Assembly (NCBI GenBank): GCA_003444085.1
Contig: DLVL01000144.1
Span: 1 to 12,634 of the forward strand
Direction of reading: 5' to 3'
Source: Kosmotogaceae bacterium
GTDB lineage: Bacteria > Thermotogota > Thermotogae > Petrotogales > Kosmotogaceae
DNA: 12,634 bases
Shown: positions 1 through 6,064 of the stretch, one piece after another
Layout of the letters: every line of letters starts with the position of its first letter
How positions within the stretch are numbered: the first letter of the stretch is position 1
Notes under the pieces: model-generated
Told to the model about the DNA's origin: nothing
Database searches by the model: none
Seen by the model: the letters and a program-made list of their open reading frames with translations, nothing else
Program-made: the position numbers and the translations under genes

Positions 1-1
1 T

Positions 2-358
2 ATACAGCTTGGAGAAACGCTATTGGGCGGAGATTATGTCTTTGTAGAGACTAAGGAATCACTTGGCAGGCAGGCAGCGAAATTGCCTTCTGTTAAGGAA
101 CTTAGAGAAAGACTTGAAGATGGTGCAAAGAATTTGCTCATGATCAACAGAGAGCAGATGCCTATTATACGTTTTGATAAGCCGTATCTTCTTGAAATGG
201 AACTTGCTTCAACGGAGGCTGCAGATCACCTGTGTCTTATGCCTACGATTGAGCGTGTCGATGGTTTCAGTGTTCGCGCTGAATACAGTGATTTCAAGGT
301 TCTGATAAACGCTGTCTTGGCCGGGCTTCACATAATCTCTGGGGCAATGAGAAAGTGA
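2..358 (+). CDS. M55 family D-aminopeptidase (DppA-like), C-terminal part; 5' end outside window
   Basis: The frame is open from base 2 to a TGA at 356-358, giving about 118 residues, so this is the 3' part of a longer gene. An internal TTG at 23 could be mistaken for a start, but coding continues upstream of it (IQLGETLLGGDYVFVETKES). The visible part matches the C-terminal half of the M55/DppA family: a VFVETKESLGRQAAK segment (family pattern V-x-KE-x-x-GR-x-A), a helix 'LRERLEDGAKNLL', a strand with P-x-x-x-F-DKPYLLEMEL, and the terminal 'ADHLCLMPTIERVDGFSVR' (family: PG-x-x-R-x-d-g-x-x-v). DppA enzymes are zinc-dependent decameric D-aminopeptidases. The N-terminal zinc ligands lie off the window, so catalytic competence cannot be judged. 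The next gene follows after 12 bp and is probably co-transcribed. Family assignment is fairly sure; substrate is not known. Confidence 0.72.
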   Translation: MQLGETLLGGDYVFVETKESLGRQAAKLPSVKELRERLEDGAKNLLMINREQMPIIRFDKPYLLEMELASTEAADHLCLMPTIERVDGFSVRAEYSDFKVLINAVLAGLHIISGAMRK

Positions 359-370
359 GTCTAGCGAAAC

Positions 371-877
371 ATGTTGGGTAGGAGTCTACTTATCCTTGTT
401 GGAGACATTCTTATAGGTCTGTCATTTCTGATTCTTGCCATGCTTGTCGCGAGTTTTGCTGTATCTGTTGTAAGTGACATTGCAAGTACTCCTGAGACCA
501 TTGAGTTTGCCTTTGCTGGTCTGCTCTTCATTGAAGGGCTTGCGCTGCAACTGAAGGCACTGAAGTGGGAACGACCCCTGGCAGGTCTTCTCGTTTCATT
601 AATCAATCTTTCTACTGCCTTATTGGGAATGATTGTTGGCTTCATACTGGTAGCAAGATTGGGCATTGATTGGTGGCTAGCATTTCTCAACGAATTGATC
701 GATGTTTCAAGAATCACTCTTCTTGCTGGGCTCTTCCTCGTTTTAGTGCTGATTCTGGTAGTTGCTATTGCCGTTGCATCTTTTGAGGTACCAGAAGCTT
801 CAGAGGAGAAGCGTTTGCCTGAAAGCCGACCTTCAGGCAGACGTCGCAAGACTGCAGGAACGCTTAGAAGAAGATGA
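371..877 (+). CDS. Small four-helix membrane protein of unknown function
   Basis: This 168-residue protein starts at ATG 371. An in-frame TAG at 362 excludes an earlier start, and the weak purine stretch GAAAGTGAG at 351-359, which overlaps the upstream stop codon, is the only ribosome-binding candidate. Four hydrophobic segments are visible at about residues 5-34, 43-62, 69-97 and 114-138. A charged cytoplasm-like tail (141-168) follows, acidic first and then strongly basic (RPSGRRRK...RRR). I recognise no domain family. It sits 12 bp after the M55 peptidase gene, so co-transcription is likely. The tail is encoded by DNA that is already purine-rich and leads directly into the CGAGA tract, and a perfect 8-bp inverted repeat lies inside it, so the last residues may be evolving quickly. 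Reality of the gene is well supported by length and hydrophobic pattern; the function is open. Confidence 0.7.
   Translation: MLGRSLLILVGDILIGLSFLILAMLVASFAVSVVSDIASTPETIEFAFAGLLFIEGLALQLKALKWERPLAGLLVSLINLSTALLGMIVGFILVARLGIDWWLAFLNELIDVSRITLLAGLFLVLVLILVVAIAVASFEVPEASEEKRLPESRPSGRRRKTAGTLRRR
815..840 (+). repeat. Hairpin-forming inverted repeat inside the 3' end of the membrane-protein gene
   Basis: TGCCTGAA (816-823) and TTCAGGCA (832-839) are perfect reverse complements with an 8-nt loop, and a G-U pair (815/840) can extend the stem. It lies about 35 bp before the stop codon. No T-tract follows, so it is not a standard intrinsic terminator. It could be an mRNA 3'-end structure or chance. 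Confidence 0.45.
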
Positions 878-887
878 CTTAGTGAGT

Positions 888-1195
888 AATCGAGATAAAT
901 GAGATGAGACGAGGAGAACCAAGGTAACGAGAAAAACCTGGAAGACGAGAGTACGAGAAGAAGACAAGTTCAATCGAGAGAAAACAAAGCGACGAGAAGA
1001 ACCTGAAAGACGAGAGTAGACGAGAGACCCGAAGTAACCAGAAGGACCGAAGAGACGAGAGTTCTCGAGAAAGCGAGAAGAGCAAGTAACAATAATAGAG
1101 AAAGAAAGACGATAATTTGTCGAGAAAAGGAAATAAATGCGTTCAAAACGAGTGCACCGAGACAAGTGAGTCTCGTATCAATAGAATCCGAGAAA
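888..1195 (+). repeat. Purine-rich CGAGA-dense tract (left arm of the convergent intergenic region)
   Basis: CGAGA occurs 14 times on the plus strand, starting at 891, 928, 946, 954, 975, 993, 1011, 1021, 1056, 1066, 1074, 1121, 1158 and 1189. Several copies are exactly 18 bp apart (928/946, 975/993/1011, 1056/1074). By hand count 901-1080 is about 77% purine, with about twice as many G as C. Near-copies of CGAGAGT followed 1-4 bases later by CGAGA start at 946, 1011 and 1056. Spacing is too irregular for a CRISPR array and unlike tandem satellite DNA. Reading frames crossing it on the minus strand are low-complexity S/L/R/F strings and are not genes. The tract begins right after the membrane-protein stop codon, so it would form the 3' part of that transcript. 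Confidence 0.75.
928..1018 (+). repeat. Pair of 26-bp direct repeats, 65 bp apart
   Basis: Positions 928-953 and 993-1018 match at 24 of 26 bases by eye; the differences are single A/G changes at the 7th and 14th positions. Each unit begins with CGAGA, has ACCTG in the middle and ends with GACGAGAGTA. The similarity falls off upstream, and resumes after a 2-bp offset downstream. This shows that the left arm holds duplicated units, not only biased composition. Confidence 0.7.
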
Positions 1196-1199
1196 AGGC

Positions 1200-1380
1200 C
1201 AGAACAATCTAAACAGCGTTCAACTCTTCTAAATCCCATCTTTGGCGGGTAGTAAGTATGACTCCAGGAAACGGGGACTGAGAACCGGGAACTATCTGTT
1301 GGGCACCAAGAACTAACAAGTGTTCTTAAGCAACCAGTAACTGTAGATGAATGACTGGTGAGTTGTTCTGAACACAGAAT
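1200..1380. other. Middle of the convergent intergenic region, no gene seen
   Basis: This stretch lacks the strong purine or pyrimidine bias of the two flanks and has no CGAGA or TCTCG cluster. It contains a short degenerate string of GGAAC/GAACC-like steps at about 1266-1293. Two weak inverted repeats are visible: AAGAAC (1308-1313) with GTTCTT (1322-1327), and ACCAGT (1333-1338) with ACTGGT (1354-1359). No reading frame with a ribosome-binding site or recognisable protein, no clear promoter and no intrinsic terminator was found. Confidence 0.5.
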
Positions 1381-1387
1381 GAATCTT

Positions 1388-1575
1388 TGTTCTCGATGAT
1401 TCTCATCTCTTCTGTTTTTCTCGACTACTTGTTCTTCTCTCGATTATGCTCTTTCTCGTATTCTCGAATTCTGATATCTTTGTTTACTCTCACATTCTCG
1501 ACAAACTCTCGTCCTCTCGTATCTTTGATTACTCTCTCGCATTCTCATCCCTTCGGCCTTTCTCGTTCTCTCGAT
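1388..1575 (+). repeat. Pyrimidine-rich TCTCG-dense tract (right arm of the convergent intergenic region)
   Basis: TCTCG, the reverse complement of CGAGA, occurs 11 times on the plus strand, starting at 1391, 1419, 1438, 1454, 1462, 1496, 1507, 1515, 1535, 1561 and 1569. By hand count 1381-1560 is about 74% pyrimidine, with C exceeding G about 2.6 to 1. Read on the minus strand, the direction of the opp operon ending at 1588, it is purine-rich CGAGA sequence, just as the left arm is for the plus-strand genes. A 63-codon plus-strand frame at 1387-1578 crosses it, but its product is a low-complexity S/L/F string and is not accepted as a gene. Confidence 0.75.
1475..1546 (+). repeat. Imperfect direct repeat of about 26 bp in the right arm
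   Basis: 1475-1499 and 1520-1546 share TATCTTTG, TTACTCTC and CATTCTC blocks. They differ by one substitution, a 2-bp indel and one further change, and are offset by 45 bp. This parallels the duplicated unit in the left arm. Confidence 0.6.
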
Positions 1576-1587
1576 TAAGTCCCCCCT

Positions 1588-3243
1588 CTAGAATCCCAAC
1601 GATCGTGGGTCAAGGGCGTCCCTGATCGCATCTCCGAACAGATTGAAAGCCATAACAACGATGAAGATGAACAGTCCGGGCAACAATAACCAAGGGGCTT
1701 CAGTCATTGCTCGGATATTCTGAGCCTGAACAAGCATTAAACCCCAACTTGCTGAAGGTTCATTGATCCCAAGGCCCAGGAAGCTGAGTCCTGCCTCTCC
1801 AAGTATATATGCAGGTATGGAAAGAGTTATCGACACTATTATGTATGTTGCAGTATTTGGAATCATATGTTTCCAGATTATTCTGCCCGTTGGATAACCC
1901 ATTGCCTGTGCAGCCTGTACGAATTCAGTTTCTTTCATTGAGAGCATCATTCCCCTGATAACACGCGCCATTCCCGGCCAGCCGATGAAACTCAAAATCA
2001 CAACAATCAACATGTAGGTCCAGTGAGGTGCAAGGCCAGTTGGCAGGATCGCTCTGAGCGAAACCAGCAAGTAGAAACTCGGAATAGACATGAGGATTTC
2101 TGTGATCCTCATGAGAGTCTCATCCGCCCATCCTCCGAAATAACCGGCCAGACCACCCATAGAAAGGCCAATAACAAACGAGATAGCTATACCCACGAAA
2201 CCTATCGAAAGGGCAATTCTCATACCGAAAAGAATCCTTGACAACATGTCCCTTCCATAGATGTCAGCACCAAAGAGATTCAGTCGAGAAGGTGCCTCCG
2301 TACCGAACAGGTGAATGTCACAAGGAATGAGCCACAAGAGCTTATACTCCCACGACCTGATAAAAAACTTGATTTCGTACTTCCTTGTCTCGTAGTCTAC
2401 AACGGAAGGGTTGACAATAACATCCAGGATGTCTGGATCAATTCCCAGTTCCTCCAGAAAGAAAATCGCTTCATCCAGTTCCATTTCAAAATCATCGAGG
2501 ACTTCATTGATGATTTCCATGGATTCTACGATAACTTCTCTTATTTCAGGCTTCATAACAGCAAAGACACGGTGGAGACGAACCTCAGTGACCAGCTTTA
2601 CAGGGGGACCAATATCTGCTAACTGAGGGTAAGCATCAGATGTCAGGGTGGCAAGGGCAGCTCGTGCCTCTGTCTCTGTTCTGTACGGTCCGAGAAGGGC
2701 TTCAAGTTCATCGATTCTGAAAGTCTGGCTGTTTTTATAACTTGGTCTTCGGCTAAGCAGGACCTCATTACCTTCAGCATCGGCAGCAAACTGTATTGTC
2801 TCAAAGGTGAGGTAGATATCTTGGACTCCATCGATCCCTCGCCGGAAAGAGAGTTCTTCACCTGAAGCCAAATCAACTGCAGTAATAGCTTCAAGAGATG
2901 TTCCCTCATGAAAGGTGGTTCTGTAGGTAGCTGGATCTCTTGCGAGTATCATGTCGTATATGTATGGCCAGGTAAGATTCCCGTCCTCATCTCTCCAACG
3001 AATGGTCGAAGGCGGAGCATAAGAGTATTGTTGTTCCATTTGATAAGGGTCAAGAGGAGAAAGAAAGTCTGCGAAGATGGCAATCGCATAAAGGATTATG
3101 AGTACCACAAGTGAAACCATTCCGAGTTTGTGCCTTCTGAGAACCCTCCAGGCCAACTGGAACCTGTTCATGTACTTAACTTCGAAGAGATCTTCTTTCT
3201 TGACTTCCTGCTCTTTGGATTCTTTCTGCTTCTTATCCTTCAT
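1588..3243 (-). CDS. oppC: Peptide/oligosaccharide ABC importer permease, OppC-type, with a large extracytoplasmic insertion
   Basis: One of two inner-membrane permease subunits of a family 5 (Opp/Dpp-type) importer. The ATG at 3243 lies 13 bp after the oppB stop and is preceded by AGGGGTGATT at good spacing. A charged cytoplasmic N-terminus (1-35) precedes TM1 (about 42-62). The DPP-permease core begins at 'FGADIYGRDMLSRILFG' (324-340), followed by five membrane segments and the ATPase-contacting EAA-type loop 'ETEFVQAAQAMGYPTGR' (438-454); it ends in LDPRSLGF. Usual OppC proteins have roughly 280-330 residues, whereas this one has 551. The extra 240 or so residues lie between TM1 and TM2, on the outer face. 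The segment just before the core, 'YKLLWLIPCDIHLFG' (300-314), resembles, from memory, a motif seen in other long OppC variants. The frame is uninterrupted, so this is not an obvious fusion artefact. Substrate cannot be told from sequence. Confidence 0.9.
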   Translation of the reverse strand: MKDKKQKESKEQEVKKEDLFEVKYMNRFQLAWRVLRRHKLGMVSLVVLIILYAIAIFADFLSPLDPYQMEQQYSYAPPSTIRWRDEDGNLTWPYIYDMILARDPATYRTTFHEGTSLEAITAVDLASGEELSFRRGIDGVQDIYLTFETIQFAADAEGNEVLLSRRPSYKNSQTFRIDELEALLGPYRTETEARAALATLTSDAYPQLADIGPPVKLVTEVRLHRVFAVMKPEIREVIVESMEIINEVLDDFEMELDEAIFFLEELGIDPDILDVIVNPSVVDYETRKYEIKFFIRSWEYKLLWLIPCDIHLFGTEAPSRLNLFGADIYGRDMLSRILFGMRIALSIGFVGIAISFVIGLSMGGLAGYFGGWADETLMRITEILMSIPSFYLLVSLRAILPTGLAPHWTYMLIVVILSFIGWPGMARVIRGMMLSMKETEFVQAAQAMGYPTGRIIWKHMIPNTATYIIVSITLSIPAYILGEAGLSFLGLGINEPSASWGLMLVQAQNIRAMTEAPWLLLPGLFIFIVVMAFNLFGDAIRDALDPRSLGF

Positions 3244-3256
3244 CTATGAATCACCC

Positions 3257-4228
3257 CTAACCAAACCTGTATCTGATTCTTGGATCAACCCATGCAAGCA
3301 GCAGGTCAGCAGAGAGGTTGCCCACTATTAATAACAAAGAACTCAGTAGCAGTGAAGCCATAACCAGAAACAGGTCTTGCTGTTGAAGAGCGTCGATTAC
3401 CAAGCGGCCCATTCCCGGCCAATTGAAGACCGTCTCTGTCAAGACGGCACCTCCAAGAAGGCCTGAAAGTGCAAAACCAAAGAACGTAACTATCGGGTTA
3501 ATGGCATTACGCAGCGCATGTTTGTAAATGACGACCTTTTCCGGCATTCCCTTTGCCCGGGCAAATAAAACGTAATCCTGTCTCAACTGGTCGAGGAGTT
3601 GCCCTCTCATCTGGCGCATTAACCCTGCAAGTCCTGCAGTTCCAAGCGTCACCATCGGACCAACAACATGCCACAGGTAATCTCCGATCTTTCCAAAGAA
3701 CGAAAGCTCATGGAAGTCCAGGGAGATTATACCGCCAATAGGGAACCACCCGGTTCGTGCAGCCATAAACAACCAAAGAAGTGCAAAAAAGAAATTTGGG
3801 ATGGATATTCCTATAAAGGCAATAAAGGAGAAAGCCTGGTCACTGAAAGAATACTGATGCAGTGCTGAATATATACCTAGTGGGATCGCTATGCCCCACG
3901 AGAAGATAAGCGCTGTTATACTCAGCAACAAAGTTGCACCGAGTCTCCCCCAGATTAACGAGAACACAGGCACATGATAAGAAAATGAATACCCGAAATT
4001 TCCCCTGAGTACCTGGCCTAGCCAAAGAAAATACTGAACGATAACTGGTTTATCAAAACCAAACTCTCTTTCCAGGGATTCTATTTTCTCACGAGAAATT
4101 GAAGGATTCATCCTGAAATTGTCTATGAAATCTCCTGGAGCCAGCGAGATAATCATGAAAGCTAGAATTGATATTCCAAAGAGAACAGGAATTGCCAGGA
4201 TCAGCCTTCTTGCAATGTATCTAAGCAC
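3257..4228 (-). CDS. oppB: Peptide/oligosaccharide ABC importer permease, OppB-type
   Basis: First permease subunit of the importer, normal in length (323 residues). The GTG start at 4228 is preceded by GGGAGGGAAG at about 8 nt and gives the canonical family N-terminus 'MLRYIARRLILAIPVLFGIS'. Six membrane segments are visible, at about residues 9-29, 97-119, 133-155, 182-202, 243-263 and 288-313. The EAA-type coupling loop is 'DYVLFARAKGMPEKVV' (218-233), followed by HALRNAINP. 'TETVFNWPGMGRLVIDAL' and the terminal WVDPRIRYRFG are typical of the DppB/OppB family. It follows oppA after a 108-bp gap holding a strong hairpin and precedes oppC by 13 bp, so its expression relative to oppA is probably reduced by that hairpin. 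High confidence for family, low for substrate. Confidence 0.93.
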   Translation of the reverse strand: MLRYIARRLILAIPVLFGISILAFMIISLAPGDFIDNFRMNPSISREKIESLEREFGFDKPVIVQYFLWLGQVLRGNFGYSFSYHVPVFSLIWGRLGATLLLSITALIFSWGIAIPLGIYSALHQYSFSDQAFSFIAFIGISIPNFFFALLWLFMAARTGWFPIGGIISLDFHELSFFGKIGDYLWHVVGPMVTLGTAGLAGLMRQMRGQLLDQLRQDYVLFARAKGMPEKVVIYKHALRNAINPIVTFFGFALSGLLGGAVLTETVFNWPGMGRLVIDALQQQDLFLVMASLLLSSLLLIVGNLSADLLLAWVDPRIRYRFG

Positions 4229-4260
4229 TTTCTCTTCCCTCCCAGAGGATTCAGCTAGCA

Positions 4261-4299
4261 GAGAAAAGCGGGAGGGTCTGCCTTCATTGACCCTCCCGC
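4261..4299 (-). terminator. Terminator-like hairpin between oppA and oppB
   Basis: GCGGGAGGGTC (4268-4278) and GACCCTCCCGC (4289-4299) form a perfect 11-bp, GC-rich stem with a 10-nt loop. On the minus strand, the direction of the operon, the stem is followed immediately by TTTTCTCT (from 4267 downward). This is the arrangement of an intrinsic terminator with a short T-run. Because oppB and oppC follow in the same direction, it probably terminates only part of the transcripts, or protects the oppA mRNA 3' end after processing. Confidence 0.8.
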
Positions 4300-4336
4300 C
4301 AGAGGATCATGAAACAAGTAGCATCAAGTTACAGTA

Positions 4337-6064
4337 TCAGTCCTTCCAAATACCATGAATCTGCCAGAGCGTACCAGCAGCAGGATTCGGATGTGGATTA
4401 GCAAGATGCACAGAATCCTTATGCACGTACAGATAGTTCTGAGTAATCGTGTATACGTACGGCTGGTATTCAGCAACGATCATCTGGAATTCTGCAAAAA
4501 GATCCCATCTTGCTTGCTCGTCTACCTCACCGACTGATCTTACGAAGATCTCATGGATTCGCTTTTCCCAATCAAATGCTTCGTAGATGTCAGGATCAAT
4601 GACATCCGGGTTGTATTCTGGAGGATAGTTGAACGAATGGAGTCCTCCGTCAATTCTCCAGACGTTCCAGCCAGATCCTGGATCAACGGAACCGGTCAAG
4701 CCTATAAGAATTGCGTCGTAGTCAGGAGTCAGCAGTTTCCCGACGAGCAGGTTAAAGTCTGCAGGAGCGTAGTTGATTTTCATGCCGAGCTTCGCTGCAC
4801 CGTCAACAAGAATTGCAGCGATTGTTTCGCGAGTAATGTTACCTGCATTCGTGCTGAGGTCGAACTCAACCCTGTTGCCGTCCGAATCAATGAGTCTGCC
4901 CTGGGCATCCCAGTCAAAGCCTCCACGCCTGAGTTCAAGCCTTGCCCTTGTTATGGAGTATCTGTAGGGGAAAGCCTCGAGTATCTCAGGATTGAAGAAC
5001 CCTGAGGAAGGACTCACGGGTCCGTAGATCGCAGTACCAAGCCCATTGAAGAGTGTGTCAATGATGGATTCTTTGTCCATCATGTACTGTATGGCTCTTC
5101 TAAAGTGCACATTTCTGAACCAGGATCTCTTGACAGGGTCGGGATGACCCAAGTTGAACGTGATGAAGTCTGATCCAAGTCCAGGTCCGCCAACGCCGTA
5201 GACCCAGCCCTTCTCTTCGGCCTGCTCGACGATCCTTGGCCAGTCTGCTGCTCTTGGTCCCATTATGTCGATTTCACCAGCTTCAAACTTGAGAAGCAGA
5301 ACATCCTGTGAACCAACAACCTCGTAGTTGATCCTTTCAAGGTAAGGAAGTCTGTTCCCAGCTTCGTCGAAGATCCAGTAATGAGGGTTCTTTCTCATCA
5401 CTGTTCTTACACCTTCAGTGAAGCTCTCGATCATGAAAGGACCCATTCCGACGATCTTATCCCAGTCGGCCAGTGTCCAGGCTTCAATAGGATTTCCAGC
5501 CTGCACATATTCGTCGAGCACGTGCTTGGGCATGATCTGGCCCCAGCCGATTGCCCTGAAGCTCCACACATTGGGTTCTGTCCAGGTGAACGAGATGACG
5601 TTACCGTCTACCTCGACCTCTGGCAGGAATCCCTGTGCATCCTTGTAGGTTGCGTTACCGTTTCTGGTGAATTCGTTGACGAAATAAAGGTCTTCAAAGG
5701 TCCACCTGACGTCTTCGATCGTGAATGGGTGCCCATCCGACCACTTCAGACCCTGTCTCACCCTGAAGTAAACGGTCCTGCCATCTTCAGAGAACCACCA
5801 TTCCGTTGCAAGAGCCGGAATTGTTGGCATACCGGTGTTGTCGGAATTGAACATCGATTGGTGCATCAGATCAGTGATGTCTGTGGAGCTTGTCTCCTGG
5901 GCGACAAACGGGTTAAAAGTTCTGGGCCCAGTTCCTATGGAACCAAGGAAAAGGGTTCCACCTGGTTTCCCCTCGTACGGATCGATCCTGTACTCTGGTT
6001 CAACTTGTGCCATTGCGGCGACTGCCACAAGGGCAACGAGCATGACTAACAGAAGCTTCTTCAT
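4337..6064 (-). CDS. oppA: Family 5 extracellular solute-binding protein of the Opp-type importer
   Basis: Periplasmic binding protein that captures the substrate and delivers it to OppB/OppC. It has 575 residues. The signal peptide is MKKLLLVMLVALVAVAAMA with likely cleavage after residue 19 (AMA|Q). There is no lipobox cysteine, so it should be a soluble periplasmic protein. Family 5 (SBP_bac_5) features include 'GGTLFLGSIGTGPRTFNPF' near the mature N-terminus, 'DLMHQSMFNSD', 'PALATEWWFSEDGRTVYF', 'VRQGLKWSDGHPFTIEDV' and a family-like 'HFRRAIQYMMDKESII' segment. The ATG at 6064 overlaps the oppF stop codon by 4 bp (ATGA) and has AAGGAGGG about 8 nt upstream. In Thermotogota many proteins of this family bind oligosaccharides, not peptides, so the opp name reflects the family only. 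A hairpin after the gene may raise its mRNA level over that of the permeases. Confidence 0.93.
   Translation of the reverse strand: MKKLLLVMLVALVAVAAMAQVEPEYRIDPYEGKPGGTLFLGSIGTGPRTFNPFVAQETSSTDITDLMHQSMFNSDNTGMPTIPALATEWWFSEDGRTVYFRVRQGLKWSDGHPFTIEDVRWTFEDLYFVNEFTRNGNATYKDAQGFLPEVEVDGNVISFTWTEPNVWSFRAIGWGQIMPKHVLDEYVQAGNPIEAWTLADWDKIVGMGPFMIESFTEGVRTVMRKNPHYWIFDEAGNRLPYLERINYEVVGSQDVLLLKFEAGEIDIMGPRAADWPRIVEQAEEKGWVYGVGGPGLGSDFITFNLGHPDPVKRSWFRNVHFRRAIQYMMDKESIIDTLFNGLGTAIYGPVSPSSGFFNPEILEAFPYRYSITRARLELRRGGFDWDAQGRLIDSDGNRVEFDLSTNAGNITRETIAAILVDGAAKLGMKINYAPADFNLLVGKLLTPDYDAILIGLTGSVDPGSGWNVWRIDGGLHSFNYPPEYNPDVIDPDIYEAFDWEKRIHEIFVRSVGEVDEQARWDLFAEFQMIVAEYQPYVYTITQNYLYVHKDSVHLANPHPNPAAGTLWQIHGIWKD

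Noticed and set aside
23..358. TTG at 23 as the true start of the first gene
   Set aside because: The frame is open upstream to the window edge with peptidase-like sequence, and the visible part is only the C-terminal half of the M55 family.
833..1239. Three overlapping minus-strand reading frames (833-1165, 879-1085, 970-1239)
   Set aside because: Their products are low-complexity S/L/R/F strings created by the CGAGA repeats, they overlap each other in different frames, and the first also overlaps the membrane-protein gene.
888..1575. CRISPR array
   Set aside because: The repeated element is only 5 bp, spacing is irregular (mostly 8-47 bp), there are no unique spacers of constant length, and no cas gene is nearby.
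1387..1578. Plus-strand frame of 63 codons in the right arm
   Set aside because: It is the mirror case of the left arm: TCTCG repeats keep the frame open and give a low-complexity product with no ribosome-binding site or recognisable domain.
1540..1590. Intrinsic terminator for the opp operon just after oppC
   Set aside because: Reading the minus strand past 1588, I see only a weak GGCC/GAAGG region and no stable stem followed by a T-run.
2300..3030. OppC insertion as a frameshift, gene fusion or assembly error
   Set aside because: The frame is uninterrupted from the N-terminal helix through the insertion into the permease core, and the junction motif resembles long OppC proteins recalled from other bacteria.
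4553..5005. Plus-strand frame of 150 codons opposite oppA
   Set aside because: Lies wholly within oppA on the complementary strand and shows no family features.
5381..6049. Plus-strand frame of 222 codons opposite oppA
   Set aside because: oppA on the other strand has a signal peptide, family motifs and a strong ribosome-binding site. The plus-strand product has no recognisable domain and is a shadow.
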